DNA from: Paracoccus sp. S3-43
GTDB taxonomy: Bacteria > Pseudomonadota > Alphaproteobacteria > Rhodobacterales > Rhodobacteraceae
DNA: 64,000 bases
Assembly (NCBI RefSeq): GCF_029027965.1
Contig: NZ_CP119082.1
Location: 2,899,001-2,963,000, forward strand
Direction: 5' to 3'
The notes below the pieces were generated by a model that worked only from the letters and a program-made list of their open reading frames with translations, did not search any database and had not been told where the DNA came from. This document shows, one piece after another, positions 9,083 to 18,094 of the stretch (its first letter is position 1; each line of letters starts with the position of its first letter). The translations under genes and the position numbers were made by a program.

Positions 9083-10452
9083 CAATACGAATATTCGCGA
9101 TAGATCTGGGTCAGGTCGCCCGCCCAGTCGCCGTGGTATTTCTCCAGCAGTTCGTCGGCCATGACCTTGCCGCTGTCCACGCTTTCCTTCAGCGCGTTCA
9201 GGAAATGCGTCTCGTCCGGGACCATCCCGCCGGCACCGGCGCGGGCGCGGTTCTTCAGGCCCTGCTCGGCGATTTCCAGCACCTGCCGGGCCAGATCCAG
9301 CATCCGGGTGCCGCCCACCTGCGCGTCGAGCGCGTGGATCCCCGCCTCGCGCCGCCAGGATTCGCGGGTCTCGTCGTCCCAGCCCTTGACCAGATCCCAG
9401 GCGGCATCCAGCGCGGTCTGGTCATAGATCAGCCCGACCCACAGCGCGGGCAGCGCGCACAGGCGGCGCCAGGGACCGCCGTCGGCGCCGCGCATCTCGA
9501 TGTATTTCTTGACCCGGGCCTCGGGGAAGACGGTGGTCATGTGGTCGGCCCAGTCCGACAGGGTCGGCACCTCGCCCGGCAGGGCGGGCAGGCGGCCGTT
9601 CAGGAAATCGCGGAAGGACTGGCCGAGCGCGTCGATATACTTGCCGTCGCGATAGACGAAATACATCGGCACGTTCAGGACGTAATCGACCCAAGCGTCA
9701 TAGCCGAACCCGTCCTGGAAGACGAAGGGCAGCATCCCCGTCCGCGCCGCGTCCAGGTTCTGCCAGATATGCGCGCGCCAGCTTTTCCAGCCGTTGGGCT
9801 TGCCGTCCAGGAAGGGCGAATTGGCGAACAGCGCATTGGCGACGGGTTGCAGCGACAGCGCCACGCGCATCTTCCGCACCATGTCGGCTTCGCTGCCGAA
9901 ATCCAGGTTCACCTGCACGGTGCAGGTCCGATACATCATCTGCTTGCCCAGCGTGCCGACCCGGTCCATGTAATCGGTCATCAGCCGATAACGCCCCTTG
10001 GGCATCATCGGCATCTGGTCCTGGGACCAGATCGGCGCCGCGCCCAAGCCGATGAAGCCCGCGCCGATGCGGTCGGCGACCTCCTTTACCTCGGCCAGGT
10101 GCTGATTCACCTCGTCGCAGGTCTGGTGGATGGTCTCCAGCGGCGCGCCCGACAGTTCCAATTGGCCGCCCGGCTCCAGGCTGATATTGGCGCCGTCGCG
10201 TTCCAGGCCGATCAGCTTGTCCTGTTCCATGACCGGGGTCCAGCCGAAGCGATCCCGAAGGCCGGTCAGCATCGCCTGGATGGAACAGGTGCCGTCATAG
10301 GGCAAGGGCAGCAGGTTCGCCTTGTCATAGCCGAACTTCTCGTGCTCGGTGCCGATGCGCCAGGCGTCGCGGGGCTTTTCGCCGCTGGCGATATAGGCGG
10401 CAAGCTGGTCGCGGCTTTCGATCGGGCCTCCGCCCTGTTGTGGTATCGACAT
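9082..10452 (-). CDS. gshA: Glutamate-cysteine ligase (plant/alphaproteobacterial type)
   Basis: A 456-residue cytoplasmic ligase making gamma-glutamylcysteine, the first step of glutathione synthesis. Recognisable segments include RIGTEHEKFGYD, ISLEPGGQLELSGAPLETIH, GFIGLGAAPIW, and NANSPF-type NALFANSPFLDGKPNGW. The sequence belongs to the group shared by plants and alphaproteobacteria, not the E. coli type. Start MSIPQQGGGPIES at 10452 is preferred; the 20-codon extension is not family-like. Monocistronic. Confidence 0.93.
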   Translation of the reverse strand: MSIPQQGGGPIESRDQLAAYIASGEKPRDAWRIGTEHEKFGYDKANLLPLPYDGTCSIQAMLTGLRDRFGWTPVMEQDKLIGLERDGANISLEPGGQLELSGAPLETIHQTCDEVNQHLAEVKEVADRIGAGFIGLGAAPIWSQDQMPMMPKGRYRLMTDYMDRVGTLGKQMMYRTCTVQVNLDFGSEADMVRKMRVALSLQPVANALFANSPFLDGKPNGWKSWRAHIWQNLDAARTGMLPFVFQDGFGYDAWVDYVLNVPMYFVYRDGKYIDALGQSFRDFLNGRLPALPGEVPTLSDWADHMTTVFPEARVKKYIEMRGADGGPWRRLCALPALWVGLIYDQTALDAAWDLVKGWDDETRESWRREAGIHALDAQVGGTRMLDLARQVLEIAEQGLKNRARAGAGGMVPDETHFLNALKESVDSGKVMADELLEKYHGDWAGDLTQIYREYSY

Positions 10453-10518
10453 GAGGCGGGGCCTTTCGAGACGTTGCCGGTCACAGGTGACGCGCGGCGT
10501 TGTCCAAGTCAACCCGCC

Positions 10519-11025
10519 TCAACCGGCCCTCCGCCAAACGGTGCGCACGGCATCCGGCTGGTCGGCGACATGGGCCAGGGCGGCGGAGACGGTTCCCATG
10601 TCCAGCCCCGGCAGGGCGGTGAAGGCATGGGCCAGGGCCTCGGCCCCAGCCGCGTCCACGGGGACCAGCAGCGCCTCGCCATTGGCGCTGCGCAGCCGCC
10701 AGTGGCCGTGACCCTTCAGCCGCAGCAGGCGGATTTCCACCAGATCGCGCAGGGCGATCTCTCCGCCCAGGACGGCCGCGCCGTAATAGCGGATGGCGCC
10801 CTCGTCCACCTCGACCACGCCGGGGGCGGCGATCTGGCGGCGGAAGGGCAGCCTGCGGATGGCGCCGATCAGCAGGGACAGGCCGACCAGCAGGACCAGC
10901 CCGCCAAGCGCCGCGAAGAACCAGCCGCCGCGCAGGGCCAGCCACAGGCCCGCCAGCAGGATCGCGCCGGCCACCAGGGCCTCGGACCGGCGGGCCGCCC
11001 AGGCGCGAAGATCGGACCGGATCAT
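10519..11025 (-). CDS. Membrane protein with C-terminal soluble domain, unknown function
   Basis: A 168-residue protein with two adjacent membrane helices (ALVAGAILLAGLWLAL and FFAALGGLVLLVGLSLLIGA, residues about 17-54) and a cytoplasmic domain of alternating beta-strand pattern (PGVVEVDEGAIRYYGAAVLG; HWRLRSANGEALLVPVD), reminiscent of PH-like membrane proteins. No specific family assigned. ATG 11025 is preferred because upstream codons are unlike coding sequence. Confidence 0.65.
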   Translation of the reverse strand: MIRSDLRAWAARRSEALVAGAILLAGLWLALRGGWFFAALGGLVLLVGLSLLIGAIRRLPFRRQIAAPGVVEVDEGAIRYYGAAVLGGEIALRDLVEIRLLRLKGHGHWRLRSANGEALLVPVDAAGAEALAHAFTALPGLDMGTVSAALAHVADQPDAVRTVWRRAG

Positions 11026-11065
11026 GGGCGGCAAGCGAGCAGGGATATTTGAGTGAAGAAGAAGC

Positions 11066-11500
11066 CTACCATCGCGACAGGGCATCTTCGTCGCTGGGTT
11101 TGGCATCGACCCAGCGGGCAGCGCCGTCATGGCCGATTTCCCGCTTCCAGAAGGGGGCGCGGGATTTCAGCCAGTCCATCAGGTAGTCGGCGGCCTGGAA
11201 GGCGGCGGCGCGGTGGCGGGCGGCGGTGGCGACCATCATGATCGGCTCTCCCACCGCCAGCCGCCCGTGGCGATGGAGGATCCGCCAGTCGAGGAGGCCG
11301 AAGCGGGCGGCGGCTTCCGCGCCGTAATCCGACAGCGCCCGTTCGGTCATGGCGGGGTAATGCTCGATCTCCAGCGCGGCCATGGTGCCGGTGTCGTCGC
11401 GCACGATGCCGGTGAAGGTGACCACGGCCCCCGCGCCCGCGCCGAAGCCCGCCAGCTCAGCGGCCAGGTCGAAGGGCGCGGTCTGGACGCGGGCCGACAT
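11066..11500 (-). CDS. moaE: Molybdopterin synthase catalytic subunit MoaE
   Basis: A 144-residue subunit that, with MoaD, inserts two sulfurs into cyclic pyranopterin monophosphate to form molybdopterin. Conserved features include GAVVTFTGIVRDD, LEIEHYPAMTERAL, RHGRLAVGEPIMMV and the active-site region RAPFWKRE with catalytic lysine. It starts 3 bases after the moaD stop, so the two are cotranslated. C-terminus is normal. Confidence 0.95.
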   Translation of the reverse strand: MSARVQTAPFDLAAELAGFGAGAGAVVTFTGIVRDDTGTMAALEIEHYPAMTERALSDYGAEAAARFGLLDWRILHRHGRLAVGEPIMMVATAARHRAAAFQAADYLMDWLKSRAPFWKREIGHDGAARWVDAKPSDEDALSRW

Positions 11501-11503
11501 GGG

Positions 11504-11755
11504 TCAGCCCCCGGTCATCGGCGGGAAGAACGCGACCTCTCGGGCGGCCGCGAGGGGGGCGTCCAGATCGGCAAGCTGCTGGTCCACGGCGCAGCGGACG
11601 GCGGCCAGGTCGGCGAAGGCCGCCGCGTGCCAGTCGTCGCGGGCGGCCAGGTCGGCGATCAACTCGCGGACGGTGGCGGCGCCGGTGTCGATCCGCTCGC
11701 GCGGCTGGCCGATGCGTTCGCGCAGCCAGGCGAAATACAGCACGTCAAGCGTCAT
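11504..11755 (-). CDS. moaD: Molybdopterin synthase sulfur carrier subunit MoaD
   Basis: An 83-residue ubiquitin-like sulfur carrier ending in FFPPMTGG. The Gly-Gly end is the site of adenylation and thiocarboxylation. N-terminal MTLDVLYFAWLRERIG matches the family. Its first codons overlap the end of pgsA by 11 bases. Confidence 0.95.
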   Translation of the reverse strand: MTLDVLYFAWLRERIGQPRERIDTGAATVRELIADLAARDDWHAAAFADLAAVRCAVDQQLADLDAPLAAAREVAFFPPMTGG

Positions 11756-12380
11756 GGCCCGGTTCGCGCAGATAGGGGCGCGCCTTCACGAAATAATCCC
11801 AGCCGGTCCAGGCGGTCAGAAGCGCCGCGATCCAGATCAGCAGCAGCCCGCCCTGCGTCGCCAGATCCGCCCAGGAGGACGAGAACCAGGGCAGCCGCGT
11901 TTCCCCCACCAGCGGCGGGCGGCCATGCTGGACATAGGCCAGCCCGGTCCCCAGGAACAGGACCGAGATGGCGACCATCTGCGTCGTGGTCTTCCACTTG
12001 GCCAGCTTCGTCACCTTCAGCAGGCGCGCATTGCCGCCCAGGAATTCGCGCAGGCCGGACACGAAGACCTCTCGGAACAGGATCAGCGTGGCGGGCAGGA
12101 TCAGCCAGGGGTTCATCCCGGAATAGCCGGTGATGACGACGATGGCGATCACCACCATGGCCTTGTCGGCGATGGGATCCATGGCCGCGCCGAAGCGGCT
12201 TTCCTGCTGCCAGCTTCGCGCCAGATAACCGTCGAACCAGTCGGTCGCTGCGGCCAGCAGGAACAGCGCCAGCGCCGCCCAATCCGCGAAGGGGCGGCTG
12301 AAATACAGAAACATCAGCGGCACGGCGGGGGCCGCGATCAGCCGAAGCAGGGTCAGGATATTGGGGACGGTCCAGCGCAT
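11745..12380 (-). CDS. pgsA: CDP-diacylglycerol-glycerol-3-phosphate 3-phosphatidyltransferase
   Basis: A 211-residue membrane enzyme making phosphatidylglycerol phosphate. The CDP-alcohol phosphotransferase signature D-G-x2-A-R-x8-G-x3-D-x3-D is complete in DWFDGYLARSWQQESRFGAA followed by MDPIADK. N-terminus MRWTVPNILTLLRLIAAP is typical. It heads a pgsA-moaD-moaE unit, an arrangement common in Rhodobacterales. Confidence 0.95.
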   Translation of the reverse strand: MRWTVPNILTLLRLIAAPAVPLMFLYFSRPFADWAALALFLLAAATDWFDGYLARSWQQESRFGAAMDPIADKAMVVIAIVVITGYSGMNPWLILPATLILFREVFVSGLREFLGGNARLLKVTKLAKWKTTTQMVAISVLFLGTGLAYVQHGRPPLVGETRLPWFSSSWADLATQGGLLLIWIAALLTAWTGWDYFVKARPYLREPGHDA

Positions 12381-12416
12381 GAACCGCAGGCTAGTCGTTG
12401 CCGCCGCGCTTTGGAA

Positions 12417-12444
12417 GGGGCGGCGCGCCGAAATGCGCCGCCCC
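12417..12444 (-). terminator. Stem-loop after the hypothetical gene 12462-12839
   Basis: Inverted repeat ggggcggcgc / gcgccgcccc separated by 8 bases, lying 18 bases past the stop codon. The following minus-strand sequence has only a short T stretch, so it is a weak intrinsic terminator at best. Confidence 0.45.
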
Positions 12445-12461
12445 CCGGTCGATCCCGCCGG

Positions 12462-12839
12462 TCAGCCCAGGGCGCCGGGATAAAGCTCGAACGGGCGGTC
12501 GGCGATGGTCAGGTGGACCGCCTTGATGCGCTGTTCCCCGAAATGGCGGGTGCGGCGGCCGATGACCCGCACCGGATCGCCCGGCAGCGCGGCGCTGTCG
12601 GTCAGGCCGATTTCGGTGTTGCGGGCGCGGCTGGCCAGTTCGACCGTCCAGTTGCGACCGTCCCGGTCGCGCACGCAAAGCACCGGATCGCTGCCCGAGA
12701 TGTAGTTGTCCGTGACCACGGCCTCCAGCCGGGTCAGATGGGGTTTGAACTCGTCCCAGTCATCAGTGTCGAAGGACTTCGGCAGATCGAAAGCAGGGGT
12801 CCGTGAGTCGGCGATGCTGTGTTCTAGCACGCGGGGCAT
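12462..12839 (-). CDS. Hypothetical protein with OB-fold-like C-terminal half
   Basis: A 125-residue soluble protein. The C-terminal half (GRNWTVELASRARNTEIG, then LPGDPVRVIGRRTRHFGEQR and AVHLTIADRPFELYP) follows the strand pattern seen in small OB-fold domains such as DUF6152, but the match is by eye only. An AAGGAGG-type ribosome site lies just upstream of ATG 12839 (ggcctccttgg on the plus strand). Flanked by uvrC and pgsA. Confidence 0.6.
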   Translation of the reverse strand: MPRVLEHSIADSRTPAFDLPKSFDTDDWDEFKPHLTRLEAVVTDNYISGSDPVLCVRDRDGRNWTVELASRARNTEIGLTDSAALPGDPVRVIGRRTRHFGEQRIKAVHLTIADRPFELYPGALG

Positions 12840-13099
12840 GAGGGCCTCCTTGGGTTGAGCAAGTCACAACCTTAGCGTGACCTTGCGTCAGCGCAGCGGT
12901 AATTTCCTACCGTGCGGCCAGCTGCCCGCGCCGACGCTGCACCGCGCGAATATCGGCTTCCTCCTCAAGTCACTGTAATATCTTGTAAAAACGGATGACG
13001 GATCAATGTCGCCGATCCGGTATTCCAAAGCCGCGCCGAACTTCAGGAAATCATTCTACAGGAATCCGGTCGGTATTTGCCGATTTCCGCGCCGCGGCA

Positions 13100-14962
13100 T
13101 CAGCCGCGGGCGTTGAAATGGTCATGGACCTTCTGCGCCATCGCGGCCGAGATTCCCTCGACCGCCTGCAGATCGGCCAGGCCGGCGCGGCTGACGGCCT
13201 TGGCGCTGCCGAAATGGGCCAGCAGCGCGCGCTTGCGGGCCGCGCCGATTCCCGCGATCTCGTCCAGGGGATTGGCCATCACCGACTTGGCGCGCTTGGC
13301 GCGGTGGGTGCCGATGGCCCAGCGATGCGCCTCGTCCCGCAGGCGCTGGATGAAATACAGGACCGGGTCGTTCATGCGCAGGGCGAAGGGCGGGCGGCCG
13401 GGGCGGTGGAATTCCTCTTTGCCCTGGTCGCGGTCGATGCCCTTGGCGACGCCGACGATGGGAATATCCTCGACCCCCAGTTCCGCCAGGATGCCGTCCA
13501 CGGCGGCCACCTGCCCTGCCCCGCCGTCGATCAGCAGCAGGTCGGGCCAGGCCTCCGTCTGGCGGTCGGGATCCTCTTTCAGCAGACGGGTGAAGCGGCG
13601 CGACAGAACCTCTTTCATCATGCCGAAATCGTCGCCCGGCGTGATCTCGGTGCCCTTGATGTTGAACTTGCGATACTGGCTTTTGATATAGCCTTCCGGC
13701 CCGGCGACGATCATCCCGCCCACGGCATTGGTGCCCATGATGTGGCTGTTGTCATAGACCTCGATCCGGCGCGGAGGGGCGGGCAGGTCGAAGGCCGCGC
13801 CCACGCCGTCCAGCAGGCGCAGTTGCGCGGCGCTTTCGGACATGCGTCGGGCCAGGCTTTCGCGGGCGTTGCGCAGGGCGTTTTCCACAAGCTCGAACTT
13901 CTCGCCCCGCCGGGGGACGCCGATGACGACGCGGCGGGCGGCGCGTTCGGACAGAACCTGCTGGGTCAGGGCGGGTTCGTCCGGCGTGTGCGACAGCAGG
14001 ATCATCCGGGGCGGCGGCTTGTCGTCATAGAATTGCAACAGGAAGGCCTGCATCACCTCGGCCGGGGATTCGACGCCGCCCAGGCGCGGATAGAAGTCGC
14101 GGTTGCCCCAGCTCTGGTTGCCGCGGATGAAGAAGACCTGCACGCAGGCCTGGCCGCTGTCCATGTGCAGGGCGACGATATCGGCCTCGGCCACGCGCTT
14201 GGGGTTGATCGCCTGGACCGACTGCACGGCGGTCAGCGCCTTGATCCGGTCGCGCAGGGCGGCGGCGCGTTCGTATTCCATGTTTTCCGCCGCCGCCGCC
14301 ATGTCGCGGGCCAGGTTCGCCTGGATGACGGTGGTCTTGCCTTGCAGGAAGCGCTCGGCGTCCGACACGAGCGCGCCATAGTCGGCTTCGCTGATCCGGC
14401 CCACGCAGGGCGCGCTGCACCGCTTGATCTGGAACAGCAGGCAGGGCCGGGTGCGCGATTCGAAGGTCGCGTCGGTGCAGTTGCGCAGCAGGAACACCCG
14501 CTGCAACTGCGTCAGGGTCCGGTTCACCGCCCCCGCGCTGGCGAAGGGGCCGTAGTAATCGCCCTTCTCGGACTTCGCCCCGCGATGCTTCTTGATCTGC
14601 GGGAAGGCGTGGGACTTGGCCACCAGGATATTGGGAAAGGACTTGTCGTCGCGCAGCAGCACGTTATAGCGCGGCTTCAACTGCTTGATCAGGTTCTGTT
14701 CCAGCAGCAGCGCCTCGGTTTCCGTGCGCGTGGTCAGGAACATCATCGAGCAGGTCTCGCGGATCATCCGGGCGATCCGCGCCGAATGCCCCGACGGCCG
14801 GGCATAGTTCGACACCCGCGCGCGCAGATCCCGCGCCTTGCCGACATACAAGACCCCGCCCTGCGCATCCAGCATCCGATAGACGCCGGGGCTGCGGTCC
14901 AGCTGGCGCAGATAGTCCTGGATCAGCGCGTGGCCGGTCTTGGGGGGCGTGCCTTGGGTCAT
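13100..14962 (-). CDS. uvrC: Excinuclease ABC subunit C
   Basis: A 620-residue nuclease making both incisions in nucleotide excision repair. Domains in order: GIY-YIG ([20 protein letters not shown]), UvrB-binding UVR motif ([18 protein letters not shown]), RNase H-like second nuclease ([19 protein letters not shown]), and C-terminal helix-hairpin-helix ([15 protein letters not shown]). ATG 14962 ([10 protein letters not shown]) is used; the 43-codon upstream extension looks noncoding. The uvrC-pgsA-moaD-moaE neighbourhood is usual in the order. Confidence 0.95.
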   Translation of the reverse strand: MTQGTPPKTGHALIQDYLRQLDRSPGVYRMLDAQGGVLYVGKARDLRARVSNYARPSGHSARIARMIRETCSMMFLTTRTETEALLLEQNLIKQLKPRYNVLLRDDKSFPNILVAKSHAFPQIKKHRGAKSEKGDYYGPFASAGAVNRTLTQLQRVFLLRNCTDATFESRTRPCLLFQIKRCSAPCVGRISEADYGALVSDAERFLQGKTTVIQANLARDMAAAAENMEYERAAALRDRIKALTAVQSVQAINPKRVAEADIVALHMDSGQACVQVFFIRGNQSWGNRDFYPRLGGVESPAEVMQAFLLQFYDDKPPPRMILLSHTPDEPALTQQVLSERAARRVVIGVPRRGEKFELVENALRNARESLARRMSESAAQLRLLDGVGAAFDLPAPPRRIEVYDNSHIMGTNAVGGMIVAGPEGYIKSQYRKFNIKGTEITPGDDFGMMKEVLSRRFTRLLKEDPDRQTEAWPDLLLIDGGAGQVAAVDGILAELGVEDIPIVGVAKGIDRDQGKEEFHRPGRPPFALRMNDPVLYFIQRLRDEAHRWAIGTHRAKRAKSVMANPLDEIAGIGAARKRALLAHFGSAKAVSRAGLADLQAVEGISAAMAQKVHDHFNARG

Positions 14963-15249
14963 GTCCGTCAACAAAGTGATTCCCGTCGCGGGCTGCAAGT
15001 TCCTGGGCGCGATGACAAGATCAAAGCTGTCCACCGCCGCTGTGGATAACTCTGTGAGAGTCCTGTGAGGCAGGACCGTCCCGTCCAGCAATCGTTACAA
15101 AACCGTGACCTTGCCTATGTTTTAAGCAAATTTTCAAGGGTCTGATTTCATGAGAAAACTTTATCCTGCCGCCTTCATGCAAGGAAACTTGCGCAGTTTC
15201 AGGCCCTTGCTTACCGAATCTTGCCCCGGCGGGGACAACCTGTCGCGGC

Positions 15250-15381
15250 CTAGCCGCGCGGACCCCGGCGCGAGGGCGGGATTCCCAGGAGGCGCGCGAT
15301 GGCGCGGCGGAAGGCCGGGCCGCGCAGCAGCGCCAGCCCGACCATCACCAGCAGGAACAGGATGACGACGCGGACGCTCAT
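15250..15381 (-). CDS. Small membrane protein, unknown function
   Basis: A 43-residue product: one hydrophobic helix (VVILFLLVMVGLALL), then a basic tail (AFRRAIARLLGIPPSRRG). ATG 15381 overlaps the stop of the S49 peptidase gene by 4 bases (ATGA), suggesting coupled translation. No family recognised. Confidence 0.6.
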   Translation of the reverse strand: MSVRVVILFLLVMVGLALLRGPAFRRAIARLLGIPPSRRGPRG

Positions 15382-16187
15382 CCCCCCGCACCGAAGCGGG
15401 CGAAGGCGGCGCGTTCCTGGGCGGCGTCCAGCACGGTCCCCGCGGACAGGCCCAGCCTGCGGAACAGCGTCTGGCGGGGGCTGTGGACGACGAAGCGGGT
15501 CTTGTCGCCGTAAAGCGCCTTCATCTGCGGCACCAGATGGCCGATGCCGTCGGCCAGCCCCAGATCCACCGACTGCCGCCCGGCCCAGAATTCGCCGGTG
15601 AACAGGTCGCGATCCGCCGCCAGACGGTCGCCGCGCCGGGCGGTGACGTGATCCTTGAAGGCCCGGTGGATCGGCTCCAGCACGTTGCGCAGGCGCTCCA
15701 CATCCTCGGGGCGTTCGGGGCGGAACGGATCCAGCGTGGATTTCGACCGGCCCGCCGTATGCACCCGCCGCTCGATCCCCCAGCGGGCGATCAGATCCTG
15801 GAACCCGAACCCGGCCGAGATCACCCCGATCGACCCCAGGATCGAGCTTTCGTCGGCCCAGATCCGGTCCCCCGCGCAGGCCAGCCAATACCCGCCCGAG
15901 GCCGCCACATCCTCGACAAAGGCATGGACGGGAGTCTTCGTCTCATCCGCCAGGCGCCGGATCCGCGCGGCGATCAGCGACGACTGCACCGGCGATCCGC
16001 CGGGCGAATTGATCGACAGCGCCACCGCCGCGGGCTTGCCCCTGCGAAAGGCGCGTTCGATCACCGGGGCAAGCGCCGCATCGGACAGCGCGCCGCCGCG
16101 CCCGGCCATGCCGATGGCGCCGTGCAGGCGGATCACCGACACGCGGGGGCCTTTGTTCGTCAGACGGTCGAGAAAGGGAATACGCAT
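15378..16187 (-). CDS. S49 family serine peptidase (SppA/SohB-like)
   Basis: A 269-residue ClpP-fold peptidase. It has ALSINSPGGSPVQSSLIAA, the catalytic serine region EDVAASGGYWLACAGDRIWA and the catalytic lysine in HTAGRSKSTLDPF, the Ser-Lys dyad of signal peptide peptidase A-like enzymes that degrade cleaved signal peptides. There is no obvious membrane anchor. An in-frame GTG at 16205 is an alternative start; neither has a clear ribosome site. Confidence 0.88.
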   Translation of the reverse strand: MRIPFLDRLTNKGPRVSVIRLHGAIGMAGRGGALSDAALAPVIERAFRRGKPAAVALSINSPGGSPVQSSLIAARIRRLADETKTPVHAFVEDVAASGGYWLACAGDRIWADESSILGSIGVISAGFGFQDLIARWGIERRVHTAGRSKSTLDPFRPERPEDVERLRNVLEPIHRAFKDHVTARRGDRLAADRDLFTGEFWAGRQSVDLGLADGIGHLVPQMKALYGDKTRFVVHSPRQTLFRRLGLSAGTVLDAAQERAAFARFGAGG

Positions 16188-16226
16188 GGCGGCAGACTTA
16201 ATCACCCGCCCGCGCCATCACAAGCG

Positions 16227-17246
16227 TCACGCGTCGCGGATCGTGTCGCCCGGCAGGAAGGTCGGCGTCAGCGCGACGATGCGGTCCTCCGGGATCGCAT
16301 CCTTGCCCGCGACCAGCCGCGCCGCGCGCCGCCCGATATCGACGCGGCGCGCATCGGTCGTGGCCAGCCGCACCGGCAGCCCGTGCAGCAGATCGACGCC
16401 GTTGAACCCCGCCAGCCCGATCCGGTTGGGGATGTCATAGCCCTTGTCCAGGCAGTAGAGCAGCCCCCCCGCCCCGATCATGTCGTTCGAGAAATACAGG
16501 AAATCCAAGTCCGGCGCGCGGGTCAGGATCCGTTCGGTCAGCTCGCGCCCCTTCAGCAGCGACGATCCGCCCTGGTAATATTCGCGCGCCTCCAGCGACA
16601 CCCCGGCCTCGGCCAGGCCCTCCTCGAACCCGGCCAGGCGCTTGCGGGCGCGGTGATCCTCGGGCATGTGGGTGCCGACGAAGCCGATCCGGCGATAGCC
16701 CGCGGCCAGGATCCGCGCCGCCATCTCGCGCCCCGCGCGGCGGTGGGAAATGCCGACGATGGTGTCGATCCCCTCGCCGTCCACATCCATGATCTCGACC
16801 ACCGGAATGCCGGAATTGGCCAGCATGGCGCGCGAGGCCTTGCTGTGTTCCAGCCCCGCCAGGATCACGCCGGACGGGCGCCAGGACAGCATGTCATACA
16901 GCACCATCTCCTCTCGCGCGGGGGAATAGTTGGTGACGCCGATCACCGGTTGCAGGCCGGTGTCGTCCAGCTCGGCCGAGACCCCGCCCAGCACGTCGGG
17001 AAAGACCAGGTTCGACAGCGACGGAATCACCACCGCGACCAGGTTGACCCGCTGGCTTGCCAGCCCGCCCGCGATCTTGTTGGGGACATAGCCCAGCGTC
17101 TTGGCCGCCGTCAGCACCTTTTCCCGCGTCGCCGCCGACACGTCGCCCCGGTTGCGCAGAACCCGGCTGACGGTCATCTCCGACACGCCCGAGGCTTCGG
17201 AAACATCGCGCAGGGTCAGGGGGCGGCGGGGTCGCGGAACATTCAT
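16227..17246 (-). CDS. LacI-family transcriptional regulator
   Basis: A 339-residue repressor-type regulator. The N-terminal helix-turn-helix (LTLRDVSEASGVSEMTVSRV) with hinge helix (YVPNKIAGGLASQRV) precedes a periplasmic-binding-protein-like sugar domain (VAVVIPSLSNLVFPDVLGGV). It resembles GntR-type gluconate regulators. No sugar catabolic genes adjoin it: neighbours are a tRNA and the S49 peptidase, so its regulon cannot be inferred here. Confidence 0.88.
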   Translation of the reverse strand: MNVPRPRRPLTLRDVSEASGVSEMTVSRVLRNRGDVSAATREKVLTAAKTLGYVPNKIAGGLASQRVNLVAVVIPSLSNLVFPDVLGGVSAELDDTGLQPVIGVTNYSPAREEMVLYDMLSWRPSGVILAGLEHSKASRAMLANSGIPVVEIMDVDGEGIDTIVGISHRRAGREMAARILAAGYRRIGFVGTHMPEDHRARKRLAGFEEGLAEAGVSLEAREYYQGGSSLLKGRELTERILTRAPDLDFLYFSNDMIGAGGLLYCLDKGYDIPNRIGLAGFNGVDLLHGLPVRLATTDARRVDIGRRAARLVAGKDAIPEDRIVALTPTFLPGDTIRDA

Positions 17247-17307
17247 CGGGCACCGGATGGATCAGGTCTTTGCCGGATGTTAGCGTCCATCGGACCCCGC
17301 GACAACC

Positions 17308-17335
17308 TTGCCAAACCGCCCGCCAGCGGTCAAAA
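17308..17335 (+). promoter_or_regulatory. Probable promoter of tRNA-Arg
   Basis: TTGCCA (17308-17313), a 16-base spacer, then TCAAAA (17330-17335), ending 10 bases before the tRNA. The 16-base spacer is shared with the candidate promoters of the other two tRNA genes in this window. Confidence 0.4.
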
Positions 17336-17345
17336 GGACACAGGC

Positions 17346-17422
17346 GGCCCCGTGGCTCAACTGGATAGAGCAGCCCCCTCCTAAGGGGCAGGTTACAGGT
17401 TCAAGTCCTGTCGGGGTCACCA
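17346..17422 (+). tRNA. tRNA-Arg (anticodon CCT)
   Basis: A 77-base cloverleaf with encoded CCA. Acceptor arms GGCCCCG and CGGGGTC pair over 7 bp, the anticodon loop CTCCTAA gives CCT between GCCCC and GGGGC, and the T-arm carries GGTTCAAGTCC. Foreign-looking DNA begins directly at its 3' end, consistent with use as an integration site. Confidence 0.95.
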
Positions 17423-17461
17423 ATTAGATCAACGCCTTAACTTGTTACTATGGGGGTGCTT

Positions 17462-17875
17462 TTAGGTTCCTCGAACCGGCACGAACTCCGATTCGTTCCA
17501 CCGCCGTTGCCACATCTGCCCGTTTCTCCATTCGAAGAAACCAGATTCCTGGACCTTGGGGCCAAGCACCTCATCCAGCGTGATCGCCTCGCCCTCGTGC
17601 AAATCAATAATGCGGTGAGTGTGATCGTGCGGGATTTCCACCACATCGCCGGGGCTGTGGTGCCGAAGCTCCATGCTGCCGTCAGGGTGCAAAACCTCTT
17701 CGGAATAGCCCCCATGCAGGATGTAGCTGCGGCAGTCGAACTGGTGGTCATGGTGCGGCCCGTTGTCAGGAGCCGCGAAGCGATGCAGCACCAGCGGGTT
17801 ACCAGTCTCGCCGCGCCCGAGGTGCCATTTGGCGAAATGGCCGCTCATAGGCTCATGCGTCATTGTCAGCATCAT
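17462..17875 (-). CDS. Cupin-fold protein
   Basis: A 137-residue single-domain cupin. The metal-binding motif PHHDHQFDCRSYILHGGYSEE gives candidate His ligands, and a second histidine set follows in EIPHDHTHRIIDLHEGEA. The substrate is unknown. ATG codons at 17875, 17872 and 17863 are candidates; AAAGGAGG lies immediately upstream, which best suits 17872 or 17863. The first codons overlap the end of the truncated upstream ORF, so they were probably translationally coupled. Confidence 0.7.
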   Translation of the reverse strand: MMLTMTHEPMSGHFAKWHLGRGETGNPLVLHRFAAPDNGPHHDHQFDCRSYILHGGYSEEVLHPDGSMELRHHSPGDVVEIPHDHTHRIIDLHEGEAITLDEVLGPKVQESGFFEWRNGQMWQRRWNESEFVPVRGT

Positions 17876-18038
17876 CGCCTCCTTTACTGATGCGTTCGGC
17901 CACCTGCTCCAGGTCAACGCCAGCCGCCACAGCAAGGCTCTGCAAAGCGAGGCAGGCCCGTTCCTCGACTGCCCAATGCGGCCGAACTGCCCCGCTACCA
18001 CCCCGGCCGGTGTAGGTGACTCCGGCAGGCCAAGGACA
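17853..18038 (-). pseudogene. 5'-truncated gene cut by the IS3 end
   Basis: An open frame with no start codon enters from the IS3 terminus at 18038 and runs 61 codons to TGA at 17853. The residues (GVTYTGRGGSGAVRPHW, then AVEERACLALQSLAVAAGVD and LEQVAERISKGGDD) have a normal composition for a real protein and overlap the cupin start by 23 bases with its ribosome site inside. The missing N-terminus was presumably removed when IS3 arrived. Family unknown. Confidence 0.6.
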
Positions 18039-18094
18039 TGAATAGCCCCATGTTTCGTGGACGCCTTTTTCGCTAACTTTGAGGCAAGGAGGCC

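Noticed and set aside
15150-15365. Plus-strand frame starting MRKLYPAAFMQGNL.
   Set aside because: No ribosome site and it runs antisense into the coupled small membrane-protein gene; composition after residue 30 is that of a shadow frame.
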